DNA of 64,000 nucleotides from Olsenella sp. oral taxon 807 (GCF_001189515.2 NZ_CP012069.2:1178001-1242000), one strand, 5' to 3'. Positions 27,210-36,325 are shown, counted from the stretch's first letter. The notes: generated by a model not told the origin, from the letters alone. A program made the numbers and translations.

Positions 27210-27374
27210 CTCTGATAAGAATCTGTCTTCAGGGTAGTATATTTGTTACCCGCCTTTGAGAGATGGCCAAGACTCTGGCTCCTGATGCCAGGCGCCCTGT
27301 CTGCGCCACGGGTCAGTTCGGGCGTCTTTCTATGGAGTGTCTTTTGTGTAGCAGCTTTGGAGGTTGGAAGGTTG

Positions 27375-27647
27375 ATGGGCACGGGCATGATACGACTCGG
27401 GCCGCTTGCGGCTCATGTTTCGTCACTGGCCCTCTTGGGATCGCTGGCCCTTACGAGTTCGTCGGCAATAATTCAGGCAGCATCCGCTCCTGCCATGGCA
27501 GGAATCGATAAGGTCGCGACCCAGGGTCAAGACGCCATGGACCTGCCGCTGCCGGTCCTCATGGGAGCGGGTGCGCTCGTGGGAGGCCTGCTTGTGAGGG
27601 TCGCCCTTCATAAATCGGGAAGTGAGGGCCATCGTGACGCTCGGTAA
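27375..27647 (+). CDS. Small membrane protein of unknown function
   Basis: 90 residues from ATG 27375 (GGAGG 11 bases and GGAAGG 3 bases upstream). A longer frame from a TTG at 27243 is less likely. A first hydrophobic segment (HVSSLALLGSLALTSSSAII) resembles a signal anchor, and a second helix (VLMGAGALVGGLLVRVAL) ends close to the C-terminus, leaving about 13 residues. The 3' end overlaps the next gene by 26 bp, so the two are probably translated together. I do not recognise the family. Confidence 0.55.
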   Translation: MGTGMIRLGPLAAHVSSLALLGSLALTSSSAIIQAASAPAMAGIDKVATQGQDAMDLPLPVLMGAGALVGGLLVRVALHKSGSEGHRDAR

Positions 27648-28344
27648 GGTGGTTGTGAGGCGTCTGCTGCAGAGCTGGGGCCCATCGCTGCGCGCCATCG
27701 CAGTGGTGGTTATGGCCTCGGTCCTAGCCGGCTGCGTATGGGTGATGTCGAGACATGTGCAGGGCGTTGGTTTTCTCAGTCCCTTGGAGCATGCCACCTT
27801 CGAGTCTCGTGAGGTCTCGTGCGATGATGCCCGTACGGGAGACGGCAAGACCGCAGCAGCCGTGTCGATCTCGCAGGCGGACGTGCTGGCTGCGCTCGGT
27901 TCGCTGAGCTTTGACGGCCAAGACGTTTCCCTAGCGTCTGATGGCACCTATGTGCATGTGGACGTCAACGGCATATGGGTCGAGCAGAGGTCTGCCGATG
28001 ATGCCGCGACGATGGTGGACAAAACTGCCCGCCGCACGACCGCGCTGGCGACGTGGGCTAGGGGACGCCAGGCGAGTGTCCCTCAGCTAACCTTCATTGT
28101 CAGGGATGAGGCGGATGTCGTGCGCATGGTCGAAAGTGTCTCGGTCAGGAATGTGACGAGGGCGCACTCCACGCGCGAGCTCCTTGCGAGCGCCCTCGGA
28201 TACCAGATCTCGTGGGATGCCTACGCGTCACTTGACAGGCCGGACTTCGAGCGTGAGTCTGGGGTCACGCCAAGGCTTCCGACCGGGAGCGCAGTGCCTA
28301 TTTCGGATGCGGTCACGGAAGTCGGTAGAGGGCACCTGTTGTGA
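27622..28344 (+). CDS. Putative lipoprotein or membrane-anchored protein, unknown function
   Basis: 240 residues from GTG 27622 (GTG 27634 is an alternative). A basic N-terminus and hydrophobic stretch end in VLAGC, a good lipobox (Cys near residue 38). The rest is soluble and extracellular, with IWVEQRSADDAATMVDKTA and RELLASALGYQISWDAYA. No family is recognised. It overlaps the 90-residue membrane protein gene and follows lgt by about 0.8 kb. The repeat cluster begins about 300 bp after it. Confidence 0.55.
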   Translation: MRAIVTLGKVVVRRLLQSWGPSLRAIAVVVMASVLAGCVWVMSRHVQGVGFLSPLEHATFESREVSCDDARTGDGKTAAAVSISQADVLAALGSLSFDGQDVSLASDGTYVHVDVNGIWVEQRSADDAATMVDKTARRTTALATWARGRQASVPQLTFIVRDEADVVRMVESVSVRNVTRAHSTRELLASALGYQISWDAYASLDRPDFERESGVTPRLPTGSAVPISDAVTEVGRGHLL

Positions 28345-28409
28345 GACGGGGTGTCTGCGTGGTGCTCGTCTGTGAGCTCAACCCTCTCGGAGAGGGACGC
28401 TCGCTGTAA

Positions 28410-28559
28410 ACGGCTCGGATAAGGCAGATTGTCAAGCGTACTGGCACCTTCTACGCGCACAAGGCCGAGGCGAGGTGGGATCCAAAGAGGGAGCAGACAC
28501 GCTTCGGTAGACGCGGGTTGGTCGAATACGCCGACCCAAAGACCGGCGGGGTCGGCTGA
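28410..28559 (+). pseudogene. Possible remnant of an IS1634-type transposase N-terminus
   Basis: An open frame between stops, with no start codon, translates to 49 residues including RQIVKRTGTFYAHKAEARWD and LVEYADPKTGGVG. The pattern (aromatic, WDPKR, then a basic stretch and DPKTGG) recalls the start of IS1634/IS4-like transposases (WDKEKKQ...DPETGE). The remaining 500 residues are absent, and the repeat cluster starts 100 bp downstream. The family match is from memory and unverified. Confidence 0.3.
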
Positions 28560-28661
28560 GGGACGGCGGTACATGAGGGACGGAAGCTCACCCTAGAATT
28601 GAACTGAAGCTGGTCATGCCGACAGTGGTCCAGCAGAGAGTCTCCGTCACACCGCAGGGTT

Positions 28662-29335
28662 GCAGACTGCGGTTTTCCGTAACGTCTCAGCCGCAGAGTG
28701 CGCTTTTCCGTGAGGGCGCGCACGCAGAATGCGCTTTTACGTAGAGTGCGCCTTTCCTCACCTGGGCAAACGTCGGCCCACCTCACGGAAAAGCGCATTC
28801 TGCCCCCGACGGCTCACGGAAAAGCGCATTCTGTGCCCACTGCCTCACGGAAAAGCGCATTCTGTGCCCACTGCCTCACGCAAAAGCGCATTCTGTGCCC
28901 ACTGCCTCACGGAAAAGCGCATTCTGTGCCCACTGCCTCACGCAAAAGCGCATTCTGCCTGTGCACCTCACCAAAAGACGCATTCTGCAGCCCACCGGTT
29001 GGGCAGAGTGCGCCTTTCCGTGAGGCCAGACTCCGAACCGAGACCTGCGAACCCCCGCGCAACCCGCCCCGCAGCCTGGCGGGGGGGTTGCTCGAGCGCA
29101 TTTGCCCAGTTGAGGCATTCTCCATAGTGCCCCGCAGCCTGGCGGGGGGTTGCCCCACACCTCCCGGGCGCCGCGACGTGACGGAAAAGCGCATTCTGTC
29201 CCCGGTGCCTCACGCAAAAGCGCAGTCTGGCGACCCCGTCTCACGGAAAGGCGCAGTTTAGCTTGCCTTGGGATCACACACCGCGCCTTTCCGCGTCTCC
29301 TTAAGCCCCAGAATGTGTCTTTCCGTAACTCTCGG
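28662..29335. repeat. Repeat cluster 1: short imperfect repeats in both orientations
   Basis: About 670 bp built from a 21-bp unit, CTCACGGAAAAGCGCATTCTG, and variants (A/G and G/C changes, for example GGAAAGGCGCA). Units run in reverse orientation at 28662-28760, forward at 28782-28988, and mixed afterwards. Included is one copy (28990-29199) of a composite with two GC-rich hairpins (CCCCGCAGCCTGGCGGGG) around a spacer with TTTGCCCAGTTGAGG. This composite reappears inverted in cluster 2. Open frames through here are low-complexity, exist in several frames and strands, and are not credible genes. Confidence 0.9.
28782..28988 (+). repeat. Tandem array, 31-bp period, seven units
   Basis: Units start at 28782, 28813, 28844, 28875, 28906 and 28937 (exactly 31 bp apart) and 28967. 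Each is the 21-bp core, mostly followed by the same 10 bases, TGCCCACTGC. CACGG alternates with CACGC between units. The constant short 'spacer' rules out CRISPR. Confidence 0.92.
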
Positions 29336-29609
29336 TTAGATTGCCGTCGGCATGACGACGCCCCGCGTCCTCCCCTCGATGTTGTCAGCAAGCTTACGCG
29401 TCGAGGGGAGACGCGGAGATGCCTGGCATGGTGTTGCGAGAGGCCAAGGTGCCGCTCACGTCAACGATGGTCTAACCGAGAGTTGTCCTATACTGAGAAA
29501 AAATGAGTTTGTCATGTCCACGCACTCCTGCTGCTGGGCGACCTGACAGCTGGTGTGCGAGTTGTGACGGCGCAGGTGTGTTGTGGCGCCAAAGATTTCG
29601 GGGGTCCCA

Positions 29610-30527
29610 ATGGAGAAGGTCAGCGATCTCGCGAGGAGCTCAGCGACCGGCGACCGCGTTCCGGACATCGTAATCATCACGGGAATGTCGGGAAGCGGGC
29701 GCACGCAGGCCATGCACGTCTTCGAGGACATGGGCTACTACTGCATCGACAACCTGCCACCTCGCCTGATCTTGGACCTCGCCATGGTCGTGGGCATCAA
29801 CTCCGGCATCGGACGCCACCTCGCCGTCATCTGCGACCTCAGGAGCCAAGGTCTTTTCGATGAGATGCCTGACGCCCTCGCTGCCCTTGACGAGCATGAG
29901 CTCAGCTACAAGATCGTCTTCCTTGATGCTTCTGATGAAGTCCTCATGCGCCGCTATGACGAGACTCGCCGCCGCCATCCGCTTGCGGGTCTATCCGAGG
30001 CGACCTCCTCGTCCATCCAACGCGAGCGCAGGCAGCTTAGGGGAGTCCGTGACCATGCCGACCTCGTCATCGATACGAGCCGACTGCGCACGTCGGCCCT
30101 GCGTACTCGTATTCGCCATGCCTTCTCCGAGCTGACCGACCAGCAGCTTCTGAACATCCAGGTCTTCTCCTTTGGCTTCAAGCACGGCATGCCCACTGAC
30201 GCCGACCTCATGATCGACGTGCGCTTCCTGCCCAACCCATTCTACGACCCCGCGATGCGCGCGCTCACGGGCAATGACGAGACCGTGCGGGACTTCGTGC
30301 TGGGCAATGACGTGACAAAGGACTTCATGAAGGCCTGGGAGCGCCTGCTCGATGTTGTGATGCCTGGCTACGTTGCCGAGGGCAAGTCACAGCTCTCCAT
30401 TGCTGTGGGTTGCACGGGCGGGCAGCATCGCTCGGTGGCCATCGCAAACGCGACGGCGGACTACCTTAAGGGACAGGGTTATCGCACCGTCACGTCCCAC
30501 CGTGACCTTGAGTTGGCAAGGGGGTAG
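29610..30527 (+). CDS. rapZ: RapZ-family nucleotide-binding protein
   Basis: 305 residues from ATG 29610 (GGGGG five bases upstream); a GTG at 29583 would add nine residues. The P-loop reads GMSGSGRTQA, with Arg where many RapZ proteins have Lys, as is usual in Actinobacteria. The C-terminal domain has the conserved FSFGFKHGMPTDADLMIDVRFLPNP and CTGGQHRSV. E. coli RapZ controls GlmS through small RNAs; the actinobacterial role is less clear. It is followed by whiA after six bases, and the usual yvcK between them is missing. Confidence 0.93.
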   Translation: MEKVSDLARSSATGDRVPDIVIITGMSGSGRTQAMHVFEDMGYYCIDNLPPRLILDLAMVVGINSGIGRHLAVICDLRSQGLFDEMPDALAALDEHELSYKIVFLDASDEVLMRRYDETRRRHPLAGLSEATSSSIQRERRQLRGVRDHADLVIDTSRLRTSALRTRIRHAFSELTDQQLLNIQVFSFGFKHGMPTDADLMIDVRFLPNPFYDPAMRALTGNDETVRDFVLGNDVTKDFMKAWERLLDVVMPGYVAEGKSQLSIAVGCTGGQHRSVAIANATADYLKGQGYRTVTSHRDLELARG

Positions 30528-30533
30528 GGAAGA

Positions 30534-31520
30534 GTGTCGTTTACCGCCCGGGTAAAGGATGAGCTCTCGCGCATAGATGGTTCCTGCGACGAGTGCGCCT
30601 ACGTCGAGCTCTCGGCCATCATGCGCATCTGTGGGACCCTGTCTCTCCAGGGCGATGGCACGTACTTCATGCGCATGTCCACCGAGAGGGGCGCGGTCGC
30701 GCGCGTCATGATCAAGCTCATTCACGGGCTCTTTGGCCTCGATACGCCTATGAACATGCGACGCACGAACTTGCAGAAAACCAGAAACTATCTCATCGAT
30801 ATTCCCGACCAGGGCAGGCTCGAGGGAGTTCTCTCTCGCTTGGGTATCATCGTGCCGGGTCACGGTCAACAGACGGGGATTCCTGTCCAACTCATGTCCA
30901 GACGCTGCTGCCGGCAGGCGTTCGTGCGCGGTGCCTTCATGGCGGGGGGCTTTATCGCCGACCCCACGCGCGATTTCCACCTCGAGATTGCCCTCACGGA
31001 GGAGGGGCTTGCACAAGGCATCGCGGACCTTCTCGTCCCCTTTGGCATCGATGCCCGCATCAACCATAGGCGTGGCTCCTCGGTTCTCTATATCAAGAGC
31101 TTCGATGAGATCGTCTCGTTGCTACGTCTGATGGGGGCTGAGCTCTCTGTGCGAACCGTCGAGAGCGCCCGGCGGATGAAGTCGCTCAAAAACGAAGTCA
31201 ATCGTCGCGTCAACGCCGAGCTTGCGAACCAGGCCCGTTCGATTGGTGCTGCAGCTGACCAGCTTAGGCTCATTGAAGACGCCGAGCGTCTCGTGGGGTT
31301 CAGAAACCTGCCCAACGCTCTCAAGGAGTTCTGCCTCACGCGCAGACGCAATCCCACCATCTCCCTGGCCCAGCTGGGCAGGCTCTTTGACCCACCCGCA
31401 TCGAAGTCCGCGATGTACCATCGCGCACTCAGACTCGAGCGTCTCGTGGACGAGGCACTTGACGAGACACACTCCCAAACGCGTGGCGACGTCCGGCCTG
31501 GCGACCTCTCGCGCCCCTGA
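30534..31520 (+). CDS. whiA: WhiA-type DNA-binding regulator
   Basis: 328 residues from GTG 30534, preceded by GGGAAGA. The N-terminal domain starts SFTARVKDELSRI. The LAGLIDADG-derived fold is seen around RQAFVRGAFMAGGFIADP, and the C-terminal helix-turn-helix has SLAQLGRLFDPPASKSAMYHRAL. WhiA controls sporulation septation in Streptomyces and division or fatty-acid genes in Bacillus. It is cotranscribed with rapZ. Confidence 0.94.
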   Translation: MSFTARVKDELSRIDGSCDECAYVELSAIMRICGTLSLQGDGTYFMRMSTERGAVARVMIKLIHGLFGLDTPMNMRRTNLQKTRNYLIDIPDQGRLEGVLSRLGIIVPGHGQQTGIPVQLMSRRCCRQAFVRGAFMAGGFIADPTRDFHLEIALTEEGLAQGIADLLVPFGIDARINHRRGSSVLYIKSFDEIVSLLRLMGAELSVRTVESARRMKSLKNEVNRRVNAELANQARSIGAAADQLRLIEDAERLVGFRNLPNALKEFCLTRRRNPTISLAQLGRLFDPPASKSAMYHRALRLERLVDEALDETHSQTRGDVRPGDLSRP

Positions 31521-31660
31521 CGCGACCCTTCGCAGACGATTATCCCTTTTTGCGTGCGAAGTGGCGAAACTGTGCCCAAAAAAGGTGTAGACTATAGGAC
31601 AGCAAAGTGCATGGCCAGTCAGGGGACAGGCCCCTCGATGGTCTCACGAAAGGAGATAGT

Positions 31661-32686
31661 ATGGCAGTCAAGGTTGCTATTAACGGCTTCGGCCGCATCG
31701 GTCGTCTGGCGTTCCGTCAGATGTTCTCGCATGAGGGCACCGACATCGTCGCCATCAACGACCTCACCTCCCCCGAGATGCTCGCGTACCTCCTGAAGTA
31801 CGACTCCACTCAGGGCAACTACGCACGCAATCACAAGGTCGAGGCCGGCGAGGACAACATCGTCGTCGACGGCAAGAAGATCACCATCTACAAGGAGGCA
31901 GACGCCAACAAGCTGCCGTGGGGCAAGCTCGGCGTCGACGTCGTCCTCGAGTGCACCGGCTTCTACACTTCCAAGGCAAAGGCGCAGGCCCATGTCAACG
32001 CCGGAGCCAAGAAGGTCGTCATCTCCGCCCCTGCTGGCAATGACCTGCCCACCATCGTCTATAACGTCAACCACGAGATACTGACCGCCGATGACAACAT
32101 CATCTCGGCGGCCTCCTGCACCACCAACTGCCTGGCCCCGATGGCCAAGGGCCTCAACGACTTCGCCCCCATCGTCTCGGGCATCATGACCACCATCCAT
32201 GCCTTCACCGGTGACCAGATGGTCCTCGACGGCCCGCAGCGTAAGGGCAACTTCCGTCGTTCCCGCGCGGCCTCCGAGAACATCGTCCCCAACTCCACCG
32301 GTGCCGCCAAGGCCATCGGCCTTGTTCTTCCCGAGCTCAACGGCAAGCTGATCGGTGCCGCCCAGCGCGTTCCCACGCCCACCGGCTCCATCACCAACCT
32401 CTATGCCGTCGTCGACAAGAAGGTCAGCGTCGATGAGATCAACGCCGCGATGAAGGCTTACGCTGCGTCCATCCCCGAGACCTATGCCTACAATGAGGAC
32501 CAGATCGTTTCTCGCGACATCGTCGGCGAGACCCACGGCTCCATCTTCGACGCCACCCAGACCATGGCCCAGGATCTTGGCGATGGCAAGAGCCTCGTTC
32601 AAGTCACCTCGTGGTATGACAACGAGAACTCCTACACCTCCCAGATGGTTCGCACCATCAAGTACTTCGAGAAGTTCGTTGCCTAG
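31661..32686 (+). CDS. gap: Glyceraldehyde-3-phosphate dehydrogenase
   Basis: 341 residues from ATG 31661, preceded by AAAGGAGA. NAD-binding [12 protein letters not shown], catalytic [12 protein letters not shown] and the C-terminal [15 protein letters not shown] are all present. It oxidises glyceraldehyde 3-phosphate to 1,3-bisphosphoglycerate in glycolysis. Codon use is strongly biased to C-ending codons, as expected for a highly expressed gene. It heads gap-pgk-tpiA, in pathway order. Confidence 0.97.
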   Translation: MAVKVAINGFGRIGRLAFRQMFSHEGTDIVAINDLTSPEMLAYLLKYDSTQGNYARNHKVEAGEDNIVVDGKKITIYKEADANKLPWGKLGVDVVLECTGFYTSKAKAQAHVNAGAKKVVISAPAGNDLPTIVYNVNHEILTADDNIISAASCTTNCLAPMAKGLNDFAPIVSGIMTTIHAFTGDQMVLDGPQRKGNFRRSRAASENIVPNSTGAAKAIGLVLPELNGKLIGAAQRVPTPTGSITNLYAVVDKKVSVDEINAAMKAYAASIPETYAYNEDQIVSRDIVGETHGSIFDATQTMAQDLGDGKSLVQVTSWYDNENSYTSQMVRTIKYFEKFVA

Positions 32687-32709
32687 GCAGCGCCTTTCTG
32701 CCAGGTAGG

Positions 32710-32755
32710 GGAGGGGTGCGGTCGCAGGTCCTATGGCCTGGGGCCGTGCCCCTCC
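32710..32755 (+). other. Large hairpin between gap and pgk
   Basis: A 14-bp stem with three wobble pairs joins 32710-32723 to 32742-32755. There is no T tract, so it is more likely a processing or stability element that lets gap be expressed more than pgk-tpiA than a terminator. Confidence 0.5.
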
Positions 32756-32801
32756 TTCGTGCTACGCGCGCTTTGCAGCTCACGAGTCAGAAGGAGACAA
32801 C

Positions 32802-33992
32802 ATGGCATTTACCAAGAAGACCGTTCGTGACGTCGACGTCGACGGCAAGCGCGTCCTCGTGCGAGTCGACTTCAACGTGCCCCTGAAGGATGGCGTCGTC
32901 ACCGACGACACACGTGTTCGTGCGGCCATCCCCACCATCACGTACCTCAAGGAGCACAACGCGGCAATCATCCTGATGAGCCACCTCGGCCGTCCCAAGG
33001 GTGATGGCCTCGAGCCCGAGCTCTCACTCAAGCCTGCGGCGGACAAGCTCGCCGAGCTCACGGGTTACGACGTCAAGTTCGTCGATGACACCTATGGCGA
33101 GAAGGCTGAGGCTGCCGTGAAGGCCCTGAAGCCCGGCGAGATTCTCGTCCTCGAGAATGTCCGCTTCCTTAAGGCCGAGAAGAAGAACGACCCCGAGGTT
33201 GCCAAGAAGCTCGCCTCCTACGGAGACATCTTTGTCCTTGACGCCTTTGGCACCGCCCACCGTGCTCAAGGTTCCGTCGTGGGTCCGGCAGCCTACATCC
33301 CCGCCGTCGCGGGCTTCCTGCTCGAGAAGGAGGTCGACACCCTCACGGGCATCTTCGCGGATCCTGCGCGTCCCTTCGTCGCCATCGTCGGCGGCTCCAA
33401 GGTCTCCAGCAAGATCGGCGTCCTCGATCACCTCATTGACTCCGCTGACACCCTGATCATCGGCGGTGGCATGGCCTACACCTTCTTCCTGGCCCAAGGC
33501 CACAGCGTCGGTAGCTCTCTCAAGGAGGAGGATTGGGTCGAGCGCGCGGGCGAGATGCTCAAGAAGGCTAAGGCAAAGGGCTGCAAGATCCTGCTGCCCA
33601 TAGATAACGTCGTTGCGGATCACTTTGGCGAGGATGCCACCGGCGAGGTCGTGGACTCCGACAACATCCCCGATGACCGCATGGGCATGGACATTGGCCC
33701 CAAGACCATCGAGCTGTATTGCGACGCCGTCAAGGGCGCTAAGACCGTTTTTTGGAACGGCCCCATGGGCGTCTTCGAGATCGACCAGTTCGCGAAGGGC
33801 ACCGAGGCCGTCGCCCGTGCGATTGCGGACTCTGATTGCACGTCCATCATCGGCGGCGGCGACTCCGTCGCGGCCATCAACAAGTTTGGCCTGGCCAGCA
33901 AGATGAGCTGGATCTCCACCGGCGGTGGGGCGTCCATGGAGCTCGTCGAGGGCAAGGCCCTCCCCGGAGTGGAGGCGCTTCTCGATGCGTAA
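32802..33992 (+). CDS. pgk: Phosphoglycerate kinase
   Basis: 396 residues from ATG 32802, after AGAAGGAG. The PGK signature RVLVRVDFNVPL is followed by LMSHLGRPKG, VFWNGPMGVFE and the C-terminal nucleotide site GGGDSVAAINK. It produces ATP from 1,3-bisphosphoglycerate. The stop overlaps the tpiA start by eight bases, suggesting translational coupling. Confidence 0.97.
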   Translation: MAFTKKTVRDVDVDGKRVLVRVDFNVPLKDGVVTDDTRVRAAIPTITYLKEHNAAIILMSHLGRPKGDGLEPELSLKPAADKLAELTGYDVKFVDDTYGEKAEAAVKALKPGEILVLENVRFLKAEKKNDPEVAKKLASYGDIFVLDAFGTAHRAQGSVVGPAAYIPAVAGFLLEKEVDTLTGIFADPARPFVAIVGGSKVSSKIGVLDHLIDSADTLIIGGGMAYTFFLAQGHSVGSSLKEEDWVERAGEMLKKAKAKGCKILLPIDNVVADHFGEDATGEVVDSDNIPDDRMGMDIGPKTIELYCDAVKGAKTVFWNGPMGVFEIDQFAKGTEAVARAIADSDCTSIIGGGDSVAAINKFGLASKMSWISTGGGASMELVEGKALPGVEALLDA

Positions 33993-34749
33993 GAGGATGA
34001 TTGCCGGCAACTGGAAGATGAACGAGACCTTTACCGAGGGCGTCGTCCTCGCGCAGGGGCTTGCCAAGGAGCTTGCGGGCGGCACAGGCGACGTGGACGT
34101 CGTCATCTGCCCGCCCGCCGTGGACCTTAAGGGCGTCTCCGAGGTCATCGAGCAGGAGGGTGCCCCCTTCGCCCTCGGTGCACAGAATGTGTACTGGGAG
34201 GAGAAAGGTGCCTACACGGGCGAGACCGCCCCTGAAATGCTCTCCAACGTGGGCGCCACCTACTGCATCATCGGTCACTCTGAGCGTCGTGGCTACTTTG
34301 GCGAGACCGACGAGGACATCAATAAGAAGGCCAAGGCGCTCATGGCCCATGGCATCGTGCCCATCAGCTGCTGTGGCGAGTCGCTCGAGGTTCGTGAGGC
34401 TGGCAAACAGGTGGAGTTCGTGGTCGACCAGATCAAGAAGGACACCGCAGGCCTTACGATCGATGACCCCTCCAAGTACGTGATCGCCTACGAGCCCATC
34501 TGGGCCATCGGCACCGGTAAGACCGCGACGGCCGATGACGCCCAAGAGGTCTGCGGCGCCATCCGGGCGACGCTGACCGAGATCTTCGGGAAGGCGACCG
34601 CAGACGGCATACGCGTGCTGTATGGCGGCTCTGCCAAGCCTGACAACGTGGCAGGCTTCCTTACGAAGGAGGACGTCGACGGGGCGCTCGTCGGCGGCGC
34701 GTCGCTTAAGGCCGACTCCTTCGCGGCCATGGTCAAGGCGGCCATGTAG
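33985..34749 (+). CDS. tpiA: Triosephosphate isomerase
   Basis: 254 residues from ATG 33985, within the last codons of pgk; GGAGTGGAGG lies upstream. Catalytic residues are placed by AGNWKMN (Lys), CIIGHSERR (His) and AYEPIWAIGTGKTA (Glu), with the phosphate loop YGGSAKPDN. It interconverts dihydroxyacetone phosphate and glyceraldehyde 3-phosphate. A strong terminator follows and then the repeat cluster, which separates it from secG, its usual neighbour. Confidence 0.97.
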   Translation: MRKRMIAGNWKMNETFTEGVVLAQGLAKELAGGTGDVDVVICPPAVDLKGVSEVIEQEGAPFALGAQNVYWEEKGAYTGETAPEMLSNVGATYCIIGHSERRGYFGETDEDINKKAKALMAHGIVPISCCGESLEVREAGKQVEFVVDQIKKDTAGLTIDDPSKYVIAYEPIWAIGTGKTATADDAQEVCGAIRATLTEIFGKATADGIRVLYGGSAKPDNVAGFLTKEDVDGALVGGASLKADSFAAMVKAAM

Positions 34750-34794
34750 GAAGGCTAGCTGCGGCGTTGTAAGCTCACTGGCAGATGTTTGATG

Positions 34795-34829
34795 GCGCGG
34801 GCGGGCACAGGGCCTGCCCGCGCTTTTTT
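34795..34829 (+). terminator. Rho-independent terminator after tpiA
   Basis: GCGCGGGCGGGC pairs with GCCTGCCCGCGC (one mismatch) across a short loop, followed by TTTTTT. It ends the rapZ-tpiA transcript. Confidence 0.88.
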
Positions 34830-34838
34830 GCACCAGCG

Positions 34839-36325
34839 CCTCACAGAAAGGTGCGCTCTGTAGCGATCGTAATAGGCGGCTTTTCGGGGGTTTGTGTGGG
34901 TTGACGCCTCGGCGAAGACGCCAAGCTAGCGGCGGCGCCACTCGCGCGACCCTCGGGGCACAACAGTGTACACGAATGCCCCCAGAACGGCGAAAATGGG
35001 CTCTCGGCGCAACCACCGCTCGCATGCAGAGAGTGCAGAGTGCGCCCTTTGGTGAGGCCCACACGCAAAGTGCGCTTTTCCGTGACGCCGCGGCGCCCGG
35101 GAGGTGTGGGGCAACCCCCCCGCCAGGCTGCGGGGCACTATGGAGAATGCCTCAACTGGGCAAATGCGCTCGAGCAACCCCCCCCGCCAGGCTGCGGGGC
35201 GGGTTGCGCGAGGGTTCGCAGATCTCGGCTTGGAGTCTGGCCTCACGGAAAGGTGCGCTCTGCCCAACCGGTGGGCTTCAGAGTGCGCCTTTCCGTGAGG
35301 GCCCGCGCGCAGAATGCGCTTTTCCGTAGAGTGCGCTTTTCCTCACCTGCGCAAACGTGGAGCCACCTCACGCAAAGGCGCATTCTGCGCAGACGGCCTC
35401 ACGCAAAAGCGCATTCTGCACCCGCCACCTCACGGAAAGGCGCACTCCGCGCAACCGCTCGCATGCAGAGTGCGCCCTTTGGTGAGGCCCACACGCAGAA
35501 TGCGCTTTTCCGTCACGTCGCGGCGCCCGGGAGGTGTGGGGCAACCCCCCCGCCAGGCTGCGGGGCACTATGGAGAATGCCTCAACTGGGCAAATGCACT
35601 CGAGCAACCCCCCGCCAGGCTGCGGGGCGGGTTGCGCGAGGGTCCGCAGGTCTCGGCTTGGAGTCTGGCCTCACGGAAAGGTGCACTCTGCCCAACCGGT
35701 GGGCTTCAGACTGCGCCTTTCCGTGAGGGCCCGCGCGCAGAATGCGCTTTTCCGTAGAGTGCGCTTTTCCTCGCCTGCGCAAACGTGGAGCCACCTCACG
35801 CAAAGGCGCATTCTGTGCAGACGGCCTCACGCAAAAGCGCAGTCTGCACCCGCCACCTCACGGAAAGGCGCACTCCGCGCGACCGCTCGCATGCAGAGTG
35901 CGCCCTTTGGTGAGGCCCACACGCAGAATGCGCTTTTCCGTCACGTCGCGGCGCCCGGGAGGTGTGGGGCAACCCCCCCGCCAGGCTGCGGGGCACTATG
36001 GAGAATGGCCCAACTGGGCAAATGCGCTCGAGCAACCCCCCGCCAGGCTGCGGGGTGGGTTGCGCGGGGGTTCGCAGATCTCGGCTTGGAGTCTGGCCTC
36101 ACGGAAAGGTGCACTCTGCCCAACCGGTGGGCTTCAGAATGCGCTTTTCCGTGACCCCGGCCTTCCAGAATGCGCCTTTCCGTAAAGTGCGCTTTTCCTC
36201 GCCTGCGCAAACGTGGAGCCACCTCACGCAAAGGCGCATTCTGCGCAGAAGGTCTCACGCAAAAGCGCAGTCTGCACCCGCCACCTCACGGAAAGGAGCA
36301 CTCCGCGCGACCGCCCGCATGCAGA
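34839..36325. repeat. Repeat cluster 2: three tandem composite units of about 428 bp
   Basis: Copies start at the same GCATGCAGAG landmark at 35022, 35461, 35889 and (truncated) 36317. The spacings are 439, 428 and 428 bp; the extra 11 bp in the first comes mainly from an internal GAGTGCAGAG duplication. Each unit has about nine 21-bp cores in alternating orientation. It also carries the two-hairpin composite (GGTGTGGGGCAACCCCCCCG onward) in inverse orientation to cluster 1, and a long stem where CTCACGGAAAGGTGCGCTCTG faces its near-complement across GCCCA/TGGGC. A lone core lies at 34840-34862. Frames crossing it are low-complexity artefacts. Confidence 0.92.

Larger units (their letters stand above)
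26837..27374 (+). other. 538-bp region without a standard gene
   Basis: It holds a possible 25-residue ORF (27044-27121) and an extended -10 promoter (27201-27209). Between the promoter and the gene at 27375 there are nested inverted repeats, including GGCGC/GCGCC near 27290-27306, which would structure a 165-base leader. I recognise no known riboswitch. Confidence 0.4.

Noticed and set aside
28782-28988. CRISPR array
   Set aside because: The spacers are only 10 bases and nearly all identical, and no cas genes are present.
28698-29391. Several open frames across repeat cluster 1 (MRFSVRARTQN-type products)
   Set aside because: They occur in several frames and on both strands, are made of the repeat itself, lack ribosome sites and have biased composition.
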